From Streptomyces sp. XY006 (GTDB lineage Bacteria; Actinomycetota; Actinomycetes; Streptomycetales; Streptomycetaceae), in NCBI RefSeq assembly GCF_002237655.1, contig NZ_NOKT01000003.1, forward strand, positions 186,001 through 250,000: a stretch of DNA of 64,000 bases. Reading direction: 5' to 3'. This document shows positions 8,961 through 16,400 of the stretch, piece by piece (within the stretch, counting starts at the first letter, position 1; the number at the start of each line of letters is the position of its first letter). The notes below the pieces were generated by a model, which saw nothing but the letters and a program-made list of their open reading frames with translations, was not told the origin of the DNA and did not search any database. A program made the position numbers and the translations under genes.

Positions 8961-9050
8961 GCGACGGCTCTTCCCACAGGCCCCGCCGGGCCCGGCCCGG
9001 TACCGGGGACCACCGTTGTGACGCATCTGGCGCGGAGGCTGGAGGCACCC

Positions 9051-10172
9051 ATGAGTACGACCACTTCCCACCCGTCCGAGCCCGACGGACCCGCGGAGGG
9101 TCCCGTCAGGCCCGCCCGGCTCATCCAGAACGAGGCCACCACCGAGATCCCCGTCCACCTGCTGTTCCGCGACGACCCCGACCCGGCCACGGTGGCGCTG
9201 CGGCCCGCGGTGGTCAGCCGCAGGCAGGGCACGGGCGAGCAGCCCCGGCTGCGGCGCGCGGCCGGGGCGGCGCCGCGGCCCGTGCCGCAGGTCGACCCCG
9301 ACCTGGTGGAGCGGCCCGCGCGTGTGCTGCCCGGGGCGGTCGGCGTGCTGGCCGGGGCGTGCGGGGCGGCGGGGTGCGCGGCCACCTCCTGGTGGGCCGG
9401 GCTGCTGCCGCCGCTCGTCGTGGAGGCGCTGCGACTGCCCGCGCAGACCGGGGCCGGGCTCGGTCCCGCGCAGTGGGCGGCGTACGCGGGCGCCGGCGCC
9501 CTCGGTCTGTTCGGCTTCGGGGGACTGGCCCGGGGCCGGTCCGGCCGGGCCTGGGTGCTGGACCTGTTCGGCCGCTACCGGGGGACCGTCCGGCGTTCCG
9601 GACTGCTGTGGGTCAACCCGCTGCTGCTGCGCCGCCGGGTGGACGTACGGCTGCGGCACTGGCGCAGCGAGCCGCTGCCGGCCGCCGACGCGAGCGGGGT
9701 CGCGCTGCGGGTGGTCGTCCAGGTGGTGTGGCGGGTGCGGGACACCGCGCGGGCCGTGCTGGCCGTCGAGGACCACGAGTCGTACCTGCGCGAGTGCGTG
9801 GAGGCGGCCCTGACCCGGGTGCCCGTGGAGACGCCCTGCGGGGGGAAGGGGCCGGGGGACGCGGGGGCCGAGGCTCTGACCCGGCTGGTGGCGTCGGATG
9901 CCGCCCCGGTGGGCCTGGAGGTGTTCTCCGTGCAGCCGCTGCGCGTGGAGTACGCGCCCGAGGTGGCCGCCGCGATGCACCGCCGCCGGATCGCCGCCCT
10001 GGACGCCCGGCACCGGGCGAGCATGCTCACCTCGGTCGTGGACTCGGTGGAGGACACGGTGACCCGGCTGACCATGCGGGGGCTGGTGGAACTCGACGAC
10101 TACGAGCGGAAGGCGCTCGTGAAGGACCTGACGGTGGCGTTCTGCGCGGGCCGCGGGGAAACAGGTCCGTGA
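9051..10172 (+). CDS. SPFH/band 7 domain membrane protein
   Basis: A 373-residue protein from an ATG preceded by GGAGGCTGGAGG. The first ~100 residues are polar and Arg/Pro-rich. Two hydrophobic segments follow (about residues 100-125 and 146-165). An SPFH (stomatin/prohibitin/flotillin) domain then runs to the end: YRGTVRRSGLLWVNPLL, LRVVVQVVWRVRDTARAVLAVEDH and MHRRRIAALDARHRASM. Such proteins scaffold membrane microdomains. It stands about 90 bases behind the C40 hydrolase, so the two may be co-transcribed. No partner NfeD-like protein is present. Confidence 0.85.
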   Translation: MSTTTSHPSEPDGPAEGPVRPARLIQNEATTEIPVHLLFRDDPDPATVALRPAVVSRRQGTGEQPRLRRAAGAAPRPVPQVDPDLVERPARVLPGAVGVLAGACGAAGCAATSWWAGLLPPLVVEALRLPAQTGAGLGPAQWAAYAGAGALGLFGFGGLARGRSGRAWVLDLFGRYRGTVRRSGLLWVNPLLLRRRVDVRLRHWRSEPLPAADASGVALRVVVQVVWRVRDTARAVLAVEDHESYLRECVEAALTRVPVETPCGGKGPGDAGAEALTRLVASDAAPVGLEVFSVQPLRVEYAPEVAAAMHRRRIAALDARHRASMLTSVVDSVEDTVTRLTMRGLVELDDYERKALVKDLTVAFCAGRGETGP

Positions 10173-10211
10173 TTGGTATGGACATGTTCAAGTAACGGTC
10201 ATACTCTCAGA

Positions 10212-10227
10212 CTTGGTCTAGACCTAC
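10212..10227. promoter_or_regulatory. DasR-responsive element (dre) before the LPMO gene
   Basis: Core GGTCTAGACC (10215-10224) is the perfect palindrome at the centre of the dre consensus ACTGGTCTAGACCACT; the outer bases match only partly. It lies 46 bases before the LPMO start, where a repressor would block the promoter. DasR is the GlcNAc-responsive GntR repressor of chitin genes in Streptomyces. Confidence 0.75.
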
Positions 10228-10273
10228 CTGCACGCCTCAGTGAAACTCCCCCACGTTCTCCAGGAGCGGCAGC

Positions 10274-10879
10274 ATGCGCACAAGGACCAAGTTGTCCGCA
10301 CTCGCGGTGGGACTGGCCACGACCGGAGCCCTCGTACTCTCCTCCGGCGGCGCCAGTGGCCACGGCTACACCGACCTGCCCATCAGCCGGCAGAAGCTGT
10401 GTCAGAACGGCACGGTGACCAACTGCGGTTCCATCCAGTGGGAACCGCAGAGCGTCGAGGGGCCGAAGGGCTTCCCGGCCTCGGGACCGGCCGACGGGCA
10501 GATATGCAACGGCGGCGTCGGCCACTTCAGCCAGCTCAGCGCGCCCCGCACGCCCTCCGGCGGCGCGTGGCCCGCCACGCAGGTGACGGGCGGCCAGAAC
10601 TACACGTTCCGCTGGCAGTTCACGGCCATGCACGCCACGACCGACTTCAAGTACTACATCACCAAGCCGGGCTGGAACCAGAACCACAACCTGGCCCGGT
10701 CCGACCTCAACCTCACGCCGTTCTTCACGGTGCCGTACAACGGGCAGCGGCCGCCGCAGACCCTCTCCCACACGGGCAGGCTGCCGTCCGGGCTCAGCGG
10801 CCGGCACGTCATCGTCGCGGTGTGGACGATCGCCGACACGGCCAACGCGTTCTACGCCTGCTCGGACGTGACCTTCTGA
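10274..10879 (+). CDS. secreted lytic polysaccharide monooxygenase (AA10, chitin/cellulose-binding)
   Basis: A 201-residue protein with a Sec signal peptide expected to be cut before His30 (GGASG/HGYTDLP). That gives the N-terminal His of the copper histidine brace. The second brace His is probably His120 in FTAMHATTDF. Four Cys (43, 51, 78, 184 approximately) can form two disulfides. No additional carbohydrate-binding module follows, so it is a single-domain AA10 of the Chb/CBP21 type that oxidatively cleaves crystalline chitin (possibly cellulose). The RBS GGAGCGGC is 5' of the ATG. A DasR operator upstream links it to chitin/GlcNAc control. Confidence 0.93.
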   Translation: MRTRTKLSALAVGLATTGALVLSSGGASGHGYTDLPISRQKLCQNGTVTNCGSIQWEPQSVEGPKGFPASGPADGQICNGGVGHFSQLSAPRTPSGGAWPATQVTGGQNYTFRWQFTAMHATTDFKYYITKPGWNQNHNLARSDLNLTPFFTVPYNGQRPPQTLSHTGRLPSGLSGRHVIVAVWTIADTANAFYACSDVTF

Positions 10880-10907
10880 ACCTCTGAGGTTCCCTTGAGT
10901 CACCGCA

Positions 10908-10944
10908 GCGGCCGGCGTGGGTAGGTTCCTCCCACGCCGGCCGC
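10908..10944 (+). terminator. terminator after the LPMO gene
   Basis: Perfect 14-bp stem GCGGCCGGCGTGGG / CCCACGCCGGCCGC with a 9-base loop, 29 bases past the stop codon. Confidence 0.8.
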
Positions 10945-10977
10945 TCGGGGCCGGCGCACCGACTCCGGGGGTGCGCG

Positions 10978-11460
10978 ATGGACGTGATCCGCTACGTCGT
11001 GCCCGGCCTGGTCATGGCCCTCGCGGTCGGCCTGGCCTGCCGCGCGACCTGGCGCTGGCTGCGGATCCGGGGCGCCTGGACCAGCGGGCTGACGGCGGAG
11101 GGCCGGTGCCTCGGGGTGTACGCGACGCCCGGCGCCGCGTCCACGCGTCCGGCGCTGCGCCATGTATACGAGTTCATCACGCACGACGGCCGGGTGATCA
11201 CCTTCGAGGAGGACGGCGGCCCCAGGACGACCGCCGAGGGCGACTACGTCACCGTCCACTACACCGCCGGCCGCCGGATCGTGGCCACGGCCCTGGCGCC
11301 GAGCCGGGCGCGACGGGCGATGACCGCCGTCGGGCTGCTCGCGTTCCTCGGCGTGATCGCCGTGTGCTGCGCCGGCTTCCTCACCGCCTTCGGCGAGGCC
11401 TCCGGCCCGTACGGCGATCTCGTCTCCGGCGTCGACCGGGGGACGTCCGTGGCGCCCTGA
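10978..11460 (+). CDS. DUF3592-like membrane protein
   Basis: A 160-residue protein with a membrane helix at about residues 5-20, a central soluble beta-rich domain (TRPALRHVYEFITHDGRVITFEED then GDYVTVHYTAGRRIVATAL) and a second helix pair near 102-132. This is the layout of the DUF3592 family, whose function is unknown. Single-gene unit between two terminators. Confidence 0.75.
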   Translation: MDVIRYVVPGLVMALAVGLACRATWRWLRIRGAWTSGLTAEGRCLGVYATPGAASTRPALRHVYEFITHDGRVITFEEDGGPRTTAEGDYVTVHYTAGRRIVATALAPSRARRAMTAVGLLAFLGVIAVCCAGFLTAFGEASGPYGDLVSGVDRGTSVAP

Positions 11461-11479
11461 CTCCTGACTCTGTACACGC

Positions 11480-11513
11480 CGAAGGGCCTCTCGCTCCCAC
11501 GAGAGGCCCTTCG
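11480..11513 (+). terminator. terminator of the DUF3592 gene
   Basis: Perfect 14-bp stem CGAAGGGCCTCTCG / CGAGAGGCCCTTCG, 19 bases past the stop codon. Confidence 0.85.
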
Positions 11514-11571
11514 ACAGGGGGTGTGGGTGGCGGAGCCCCCACGCCGCGCGGCGAAGCCGCGCAATGACAGA

Positions 11572-11615
11572 GATGGCGAGGTGGTTCGCGCTGTCCGCGA
11601 ACACGCCTCGCCATC
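11572..11615 (-). terminator. terminator of tRNA-Lys copy 2
   Basis: Long hairpin just past the tRNA 3' end: GATGGCGAGG pairs with CCTCGCCATC and GTTCGCG with CGCGAAC, separated by a small internal loop (TG opposite ACG). Confidence 0.75.
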
Positions 11616-11622
11616 GTCATCG

Positions 11623-11696
11623 TGCGCCGCCAGGGACTCGAACCCCGGACCCGCTGATTAAGAGTCAGCTGCTCTAACCAACTGAGCTAGCGGCGC
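11623..11696 (-). tRNA. tRNA-Lys (CTT), copy 2
   Basis: Same 74-nt sequence as the copy at 7380-7453, anticodon CTT, CCA not encoded. Its terminator differs from those of the other two copies. Confidence 0.97.
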
Positions 11697-11791
11697 ATGA
11701 CTCCCGCCGACCGCTGAAACCGTGTTCCGCGGCGGCGACGGAGAAAATACTACCTGGTCCCGGGGGGTGCTCCGGACCACTCCGCGCGGGG

Positions 11792-12550
11792 CTAGATCGC
11801 CATGGACAGCAGGACCGGCGCGGCGTTGCGGTTGAGGGTGTCGGCGGCCTGGCGCAGGCGGTGGGCGTGCTCGACGGGCAGGGACAGGGCCAGGCAGCCG
11901 ACGGAGGAGCCGGCCGTGATGGGGACGGCCGCGCAGACCGTGCCGACCGCGTACTCCTGGAGGTCCAGGACGGGCACCGTCGGCGGCTGGGCCTCCAGCC
12001 GGGACAGCAGCAGCCGGTCGCTGGTGATGGTGCGCGAGGTGAGACGGGCCATCTTGTGCCGGGCCAGGTGGTCGCGGCGGCCGGCGTGGTCGAGCTGGGT
12101 GAGCAGGCTCTTGCCGATGGCGGTGGCGTGGGCCGAGGAGCGGAAGTCGACCCACTCGTTGACCTTGGGCGTGGCCGGGCTGTCGGCGTACTGGGTGACG
12201 CTGATCTCGCCGTCGACGTACCGGCTCATGTAGACGGCGGCGCCGACCGAGTCCCGCAGCCGGTCCAGGGTCTGCTGGAGCTTGTCGCGCAGGGCCTGCT
12301 CGCGCCGGCGGGCGGAGGTGAGGCGGGCCAGCGTCTCGCCGGTGACGTACGCGCCGTCGGCGATCTGCTCGACGTAGCCCTCGCGGCGCAGCATGCGCAG
12401 GAGCGTGGTCAGTCGCTCCGGTCCGATGCCGGTGCGCCGGGCGAGCTCGGTGTCGGTGACGCCCGAACTGTTTCGCGCCACCGTCTCCAGGACACGCAGG
12501 GCTTCCTGGGCCGAGTGATACGGGGTGGTCGGCTCGTGCTTCAGCGCCAC
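11792..12550 (-). CDS. IclR-family transcriptional regulator
   Basis: A 252-residue protein from a GTG start preceded by GGGGGAG; longer in-frame starts have no such site. N-terminal winged HTH (residues about 10-70: EALRVLETVARNSSGVTDTELARRTGIGPERLTTLLRMLRREGY) and an IclR effector domain ending in GTVCAAVPITAGSSVGCLALSLPVEH. It follows the ABC-transporter operon 12748-15797 on the same strand, separated by about 200 bases that contain a strong nested palindrome. Control of the neighbouring transporter and catabolic genes is likely; the effector is unknown. Confidence 0.88.
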   Translation of the reverse strand: MALKHEPTTPYHSAQEALRVLETVARNSSGVTDTELARRTGIGPERLTTLLRMLRREGYVEQIADGAYVTGETLARLTSARRREQALRDKLQQTLDRLRDSVGAAVYMSRYVDGEISVTQYADSPATPKVNEWVDFRSSAHATAIGKSLLTQLDHAGRRDHLARHKMARLTSRTITSDRLLLSRLEAQPPTVPVLDLQEYAVGTVCAAVPITAGSSVGCLALSLPVEHAHRLRQAADTLNRNAAPVLLSMAI

Positions 12551-12665
12551 GGTGGTCTCCCCCTGCGCTTGCTGTAGGGCCGTAATCCGGTCAGTGAACC
12601 GTGTCCAGGTTAACCGGCAAAGCCCGTGCGTGGAGCGGGGGTTGACAAGATTCCCGGGCATCCGA

Positions 12666-12710
12666 ACTGGGGCAATGGCACTCTGGCATATGCCAGGCGC
12701 ATGCCCCAGT
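12666..12710. promoter_or_regulatory. nested palindrome, candidate IclR operator
   Basis: An outer inverted repeat, ACTGGGGCA (12666-12674) and TGCCCCAGT (12702-12710), encloses a perfect 14-bp palindrome CTGGCATATGCCAG (12683-12696) with nearly the same centre. It lies about 115 bases upstream of the IclR gene and 38 bases past the ABC operon, so it could be its autoregulatory operator or a transcript-end structure. Confidence 0.5.
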
Positions 12711-12747
12711 CCGGTGGTCCCGCGTTCTGCCTGTTCACGGGCCGTAG

Positions 12748-13533
12748 TCAGAGCACTGCGCTGAGGAACTCCCGGGTGCGGTCCTTCTCCGGCTCGCTGA
12801 AGATCTTTTCCGGCGGACCGGACTCGATGATCCGGCCCGAATCGAACATCAGCACCTGGTCGGAGATGTCCCGGGCGAAATTCATCTCGTGGGTCACACA
12901 GAGCATCGTGATGTCGGTGGAGCGCGCGATGTCCCTGAGTACGTCGAGCACGCCCGCGACCAGCTCCGGGTCGAGCGCGGAGGTCACCTCGTCCAGCAGC
13001 AGCACCTGCGGGCGCATCGCCAGCGCCCGGGCGATCGCCACCCGCTGCTGCTGGCCGCCGGACAGCTGCGCCGGGTGCTTGTCGAGGTGGTCGGTCAGCC
13101 CCACCAGCTCCAGCAGCTCGCGCGCCCGCTCCTCGGCGGCGTCCTTCGACATGCCGAGGACCGTGACCGGCGCCTCGGTGATGTTGCGCAGGACCGTCAT
13201 GTTCGGGAACAGGTTGAACTGCTGGAAGACCATCCCGATCTTCTTGCGGACCTCGCGGACCCGCTTCTCGGGCGCCGGGAACAGCTGCTCCCCGTCCACC
13301 GTGATCGTGCCCTCGTCGGGCTTGGTCAGCGTCATCAGCAGCCGCAGGATCGTGGTCTTGCCGGAGCCGGACGGGCCGATCAGCGTGACGTGCTTGCCGG
13401 CGTCCACGGAGAAGTCGAGGTGGTCCAGGACCGTGTGGTCGCCGAACCGCTTGGTGACCTGCTCCAGCCGGATCAGCTCGCCGCCGCCGCGGGCGGGGTT
13501 CTTCTCGGGGTCGGGGAGGGTGTCAGTGGACAA
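12748..13533 (-). CDS. ehuA: Ehu-type amino acid/ectoine ABC transporter, ATP-binding protein
   Basis: About 261 residues from the TTG chosen here (GGAG eight bases before it; the start overlaps the ehuD stop). An ATG nine codons upstream at 13560 is the alternative. Walker A GPSGSGKTT, Q-loop GMVFQQFNLFP, signature LSGGQQQRVAIARALA, Walker B VLLLDEVTSALD and H-loop CVTHEM are all intact. It belongs to the polar amino acid uptake subfamily (GlnQ/HisP). Last gene of the operon ehuB-ehuC-ehuD-ehuA with stop-start overlaps throughout. The Ehu name is by family resemblance; the real solute is not proven. Confidence 0.88.
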   Translation of the reverse strand: MSTDTLPDPEKNPARGGGELIRLEQVTKRFGDHTVLDHLDFSVDAGKHVTLIGPSGSGKTTILRLLMTLTKPDEGTITVDGEQLFPAPEKRVREVRKKIGMVFQQFNLFPNMTVLRNITEAPVTVLGMSKDAAEERARELLELVGLTDHLDKHPAQLSGGQQQRVAIARALAMRPQVLLLDEVTSALDPELVAGVLDVLRDIARSTDITMLCVTHEMNFARDISDQVLMFDSGRIIESGPPEKIFSEPEKDRTREFLSAVL

Positions 13534-14173
13534 GGCGTCGCTCCAGGGCTCGCAGGGCAAGGGAGGCCAGGTAGGAAATGACGATGAAGGCCACTCCGAT
13601 CACCGTCAGCGGTTCGGTGAACCGGAAGTTCTCCTGCGAGAACAGGCGCGCGTGACCGAGCATCTCCAGGACGGTGATCGCCATCAGCAGCGGCGTGTCC
13701 TTGAGCATGGCGATGACGTAGTTGCCGAGCGCGGGCACCACCCGGCGCACGGCCTGCGGCAGGATCACCGCGGTCCACGTCCGGCGCAGCGGCAGGTTCA
13801 GCGCCGTCGCCGCCTCCCACTGGCCGGCCGGCACGGCCTCGATACCGGCCCGGTAGACCTGCATGGTGTACGTCGAGTAGTGCAGCCCGATCGCGAAGAC
13901 GCCGGTGGCCAGCGCCGAGAACGTCAGCCCCCACTCGGGCAGCACGTAGAAGAGGAAGAACAGCTGCACCAGCAGCGGGGTGTTGCGGACGAACTCCGTC
14001 ACCGCCCCGACCGGCCAGGTCACCCAGCGCGTCGGCACCCGCATCAGCAGCGCCCACACCAGGCCCAGCACGAAGGAGATCAGCGAGCCGAGCACCAGGA
14101 TCTGCAGGGTGACCAGCAGGCCCGCCCGGAAGTCCGGCATGAAGTCGGAGACCGCGCTCCAGTCCCAGTTCAT
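13523..14173 (-). CDS. ehuD: Ehu-type ABC transporter permease
   Basis: 216 residues of the HisM/GlnP permease family. About five membrane helices, the first near residues 18-40. The EAA loop reads GIEAVPAGQWEAATALNLPLRRTWTAVILPQA. The ATGA overlap with ehuC (14170-14173) shows coupled translation. Confidence 0.88.
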   Translation of the reverse strand: MNWDWSAVSDFMPDFRAGLLVTLQILVLGSLISFVLGLVWALLMRVPTRWVTWPVGAVTEFVRNTPLLVQLFFLFYVLPEWGLTFSALATGVFAIGLHYSTYTMQVYRAGIEAVPAGQWEAATALNLPLRRTWTAVILPQAVRRVVPALGNYVIAMLKDTPLLMAITVLEMLGHARLFSQENFRFTEPLTVIGVAFIVISYLASLALRALERRLVH

Positions 14174-14871
14174 CGGACCGCCTCCACCACGACAGGCTCA
14201 GCGGCCTTGGTCTTGCCGGCCGGCGCCTTGCCGACACCCGCCTTCAGCTTCTTCTCCAGCCCGCGCATCACCCGGGTGAGCAGGAAGGCGATCACGAAGT
14301 AGATCAGGAGGATGTACGTGTAGATCTCCGCGCTCTCCTGGAGCGCCAGGCGCACCAGATTGCCGCTGAACGCCAGGTCGCCCATGCCCATGACCGACAC
14401 GAGGGCGGTGCCCTTGAGCAGCTCGATCAGCAGGTTGGAGAACGGCGGGATCATCTCCGGCACCGCCTGCGGCAGCAGGATCAGCCGCATCCGCTGCCAG
14501 GGCGTGAAGCTGAGCGCGATCCCGCCTTCCTTCTGCGCCGGGTCGACTGCGGTCAGCGCACCGCGCACGATCTCCGAGCCGTAGGCGCCGTAGGTCAGGC
14601 CGAGCGCCAGCGTGCCCGCCCACAGGGGCACCAGTTGCCAGCCGAAGGCCGGGGGCAGCACGAAGAACACCCAGAAGATCATCACCAGCGCCGAGGTCCC
14701 GCGGAACACCTCGGTGTAGAAGCCCGCGAGGAAGCGGACGATCCACAGCCGGTGGGTGCGCGCGACGCCGACGACGAAGGACACCGCCGCGGCCAGCAGC
14801 GCGCTGCAGACGAGCAGCTGGATCGTGACCCAGACGCCCTTGAGTACCAGTTCCCACAGTCCCGGGGTCAT
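14170..14871 (-). CDS. ehuC: Ehu-type ABC transporter permease
   Basis: A 233-residue protein started at the ATG that overlaps the ehuB stop (GGATGA); an ATG three codons earlier is possible. HisM/GlnP family with five predicted helices and an EAA loop (ALTAVDPAQKEGGIALSFTPWQRMRLILLPQA). A Lys-rich tail (KKLKAGVGKAPAGKTKAAEP) follows the last helix. Forms a heterodimeric channel with ehuD. Confidence 0.88.
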   Translation of the reverse strand: MTPGLWELVLKGVWVTIQLLVCSALLAAAVSFVVGVARTHRLWIVRFLAGFYTEVFRGTSALVMIFWVFFVLPPAFGWQLVPLWAGTLALGLTYGAYGSEIVRGALTAVDPAQKEGGIALSFTPWQRMRLILLPQAVPEMIPPFSNLLIELLKGTALVSVMGMGDLAFSGNLVRLALQESAEIYTYILLIYFVIAFLLTRVMRGLEKKLKAGVGKAPAGKTKAAEPVVVEAVR

Positions 14872-15797
14872 CCGCCGCACAGCTCCTTCGCGGTCAGATC
14901 CGTCATCTCGGCCTCGGTGAAACCGAAGGGCTTGAGGATGCGGAACAGTTCGCCGCTCTTCTTGAGCTTGCGCAGCTCCACGTTGAAGGCGTCGCGCAGC
15001 TTCGTCTCGGTCGGCCGGAACGCGAAGGCGCCCCCGTCGACGTGCGGCTTGCCGCCCACGATCGGCTTGAACGGCTCGGTGGCCTCTGTCCTGGCGGACT
15101 TCTTCACCACCTCGCGCACGGTGAGCGCGGTGCCGGCGAACACGTCCACGCGCCCGGCCTCGACGGCGTTCAGCCCCGCCACCTGGTCCGGGACGATGAG
15201 GATGTCGCTCTCCTCGTACCCCGCCTCGACGGCGTACTGGATCTCGGCGTATCCCGTCCCGGTCGCGAAGCTCGCCTTCTTCTCGACGACGTCCTTGTAG
15301 CTGCGCAGCCCCTTCGGGTTGCCCTTGCGGACGATGAACGCGTCGAGCATCTGGTAGTCCGGGTCGGAGAAGAGGACCTGCTCGCAGCGCTCGGGGTTGA
15401 CGTACATCCCGGCGGCGACGACGTCGAACTGCTGGGAGTTCAGGCCCGGGATGAGCGAGCCGAACTCGGTCGGCACGGGCTGCACCCGGTCGACCCCCAG
15501 ACGCTTGAAGATCACCTTGGCCAGTTCCGGTGCCTCTCCGGTCAGCTCGCCGTCCTTGTCGATGAAACCGAACGGGATCTCACCGGCGATGCCGAGACGG
15601 ACCACGCCCGCCGCCCGGAGCCGGTCGAGGAGGTCGCCGCCCTCGACGTCCGAGGCGGTCGCGACCCGGCTGCACCCGGCCGCGCCCAGTGCGCCGAGCG
15701 CCGCGACCCCCGCGAGCAGCGACCGGCGCGTGGGCCCGGAGCCGGGCCGGGACATGTGTTCCGGACTTGTGTGTGGGCTTCTCTGTGGTGGAGCCAT
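14868..15797 (-). CDS. ehuB: Ehu-type solute-binding lipoprotein
   Basis: Cluster 3 (family 3) solute-binding protein of about 309 residues from the ATG at 15797. A second ATG 14 codons later (15755) is equally possible. A twin-arginine motif (TRRSLLAG) and a lipobox (LGAAGC) are both visible, so Tat export of a lipoprotein is expected. The mature part has the usual two-lobe pattern (VVRLGIAGEIPFGFIDKDGELTGEAPELAK and late IVGGKPHVDGGAFAFRP). It resembles EhuB, the ectoine/hydroxyectoine receptor. First gene of the transporter operon and divergent from the DUF3830 gene 100 bases away, so the two probably share a control region. Confidence 0.87.
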   Translation of the reverse strand: MAPPQRSPHTSPEHMSRPGSGPTRRSLLAGVAALGALGAAGCSRVATASDVEGGDLLDRLRAAGVVRLGIAGEIPFGFIDKDGELTGEAPELAKVIFKRLGVDRVQPVPTEFGSLIPGLNSQQFDVVAAGMYVNPERCEQVLFSDPDYQMLDAFIVRKGNPKGLRSYKDVVEKKASFATGTGYAEIQYAVEAGYEESDILIVPDQVAGLNAVEAGRVDVFAGTALTVREVVKKSARTEATEPFKPIVGGKPHVDGGAFAFRPTETKLRDAFNVELRKLKKSGELFRILKPFGFTEAEMTDLTAKELCGG

Positions 15798-15896
15798 GGG
15801 CGCGCGGCTACCCGACCGCCTTCGAGTTATGCCGGTCTTTTCAAGCCCCCCACGTCCCCCGTGCCCCCTTGACCGCTGGCCACGGGGGGCACTCCC

Positions 15897-16400
15897 ATGG
15901 AGGGCATGGCTGATCGCTACCTCGAAGTCTCGCTGGTCAAGCGTGACGTGACCTGCACGGCCAGGCTGCTGGACGACCGCGCCCCGATCACCTGCGCGGC
16001 CGTCTGGGACGCCCTTCCGCTGGCCGGCGACGTCTACCACGCGAAGTACGCACGCAACGAGATCTACGCCCTTTTCCCGCCCTTCGCCGAGAACGAGCCA
16101 CCCCTGGAGAATCCCACCGTCACCCCCATCCCGGGCGACCTGTGCTATTTCACCTTCGTCGGCGCCGAGTTGGGCACCACGTCCTACGGCTACGACCGCG
16201 AGGTCCGCGCCGGGACCACCCTCGTCGACCTGGCCCTGTTCTACGAGCGCAACAACCTGCTGCTCAACGGTGACGTGGGCTGGGTGCCCGGCATCGTCTG
16301 GGGCCAGGTCGTCGACGGCCTGGAGGCCATGGCCGAGGCCTGCAACGACCTGTGGCGGTCGGGGGCGGCGGGGGAGACGCTCAGCTTCAGGCGGGCGTAG
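15897..16400 (+). CDS. DUF3830 family protein
   Basis: 167 residues; the ATG at 15897 has GGGGGG seven bases upstream, while the ATG three codons on sits too close to its GGAGG. DUF3830 proteins have a cyclophilin-like fold and no known activity. They often sit beside Ehu-type transporters and amidases, as here. Motifs: AVWDALPLAGDVYHAKYARNEIY and PGDLCYFTFVGAELGTTSYGYD. Its 3' end overlaps the amidase 3' end by 14 bases on the opposite strand. It may bind or process the imported ligand; that is inference. Confidence 0.8.
   Translation: MEGMADRYLEVSLVKRDVTCTARLLDDRAPITCAAVWDALPLAGDVYHAKYARNEIYALFPPFAENEPPLENPTVTPIPGDLCYFTFVGAELGTTSYGYDREVRAGTTLVDLALFYERNNLLLNGDVGWVPGIVWGQVVDGLEAMAEACNDLWRSGAAGETLSFRRA

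Noticed and set aside
7431..10013. 860-codon frame on the minus strand
   Set aside because: Lies opposite the C40 hydrolase and SPFH genes, which have motifs and ribosome binding sites; it also runs through tRNA-Lys copy 1.
7380..11696. Integrative element between tRNA-Lys copies 1 and 2
   Set aside because: No integrase, excisionase or replication gene between them and composition equals the rest; the interval looks like ordinary chromosome.
12748..15797. True ectoine uptake and use operon
   Set aside because: Transporter resembles Ehu, but no ectoine hydrolase, deacetylase or eutBC genes are present nearby, so the substrate was left open.
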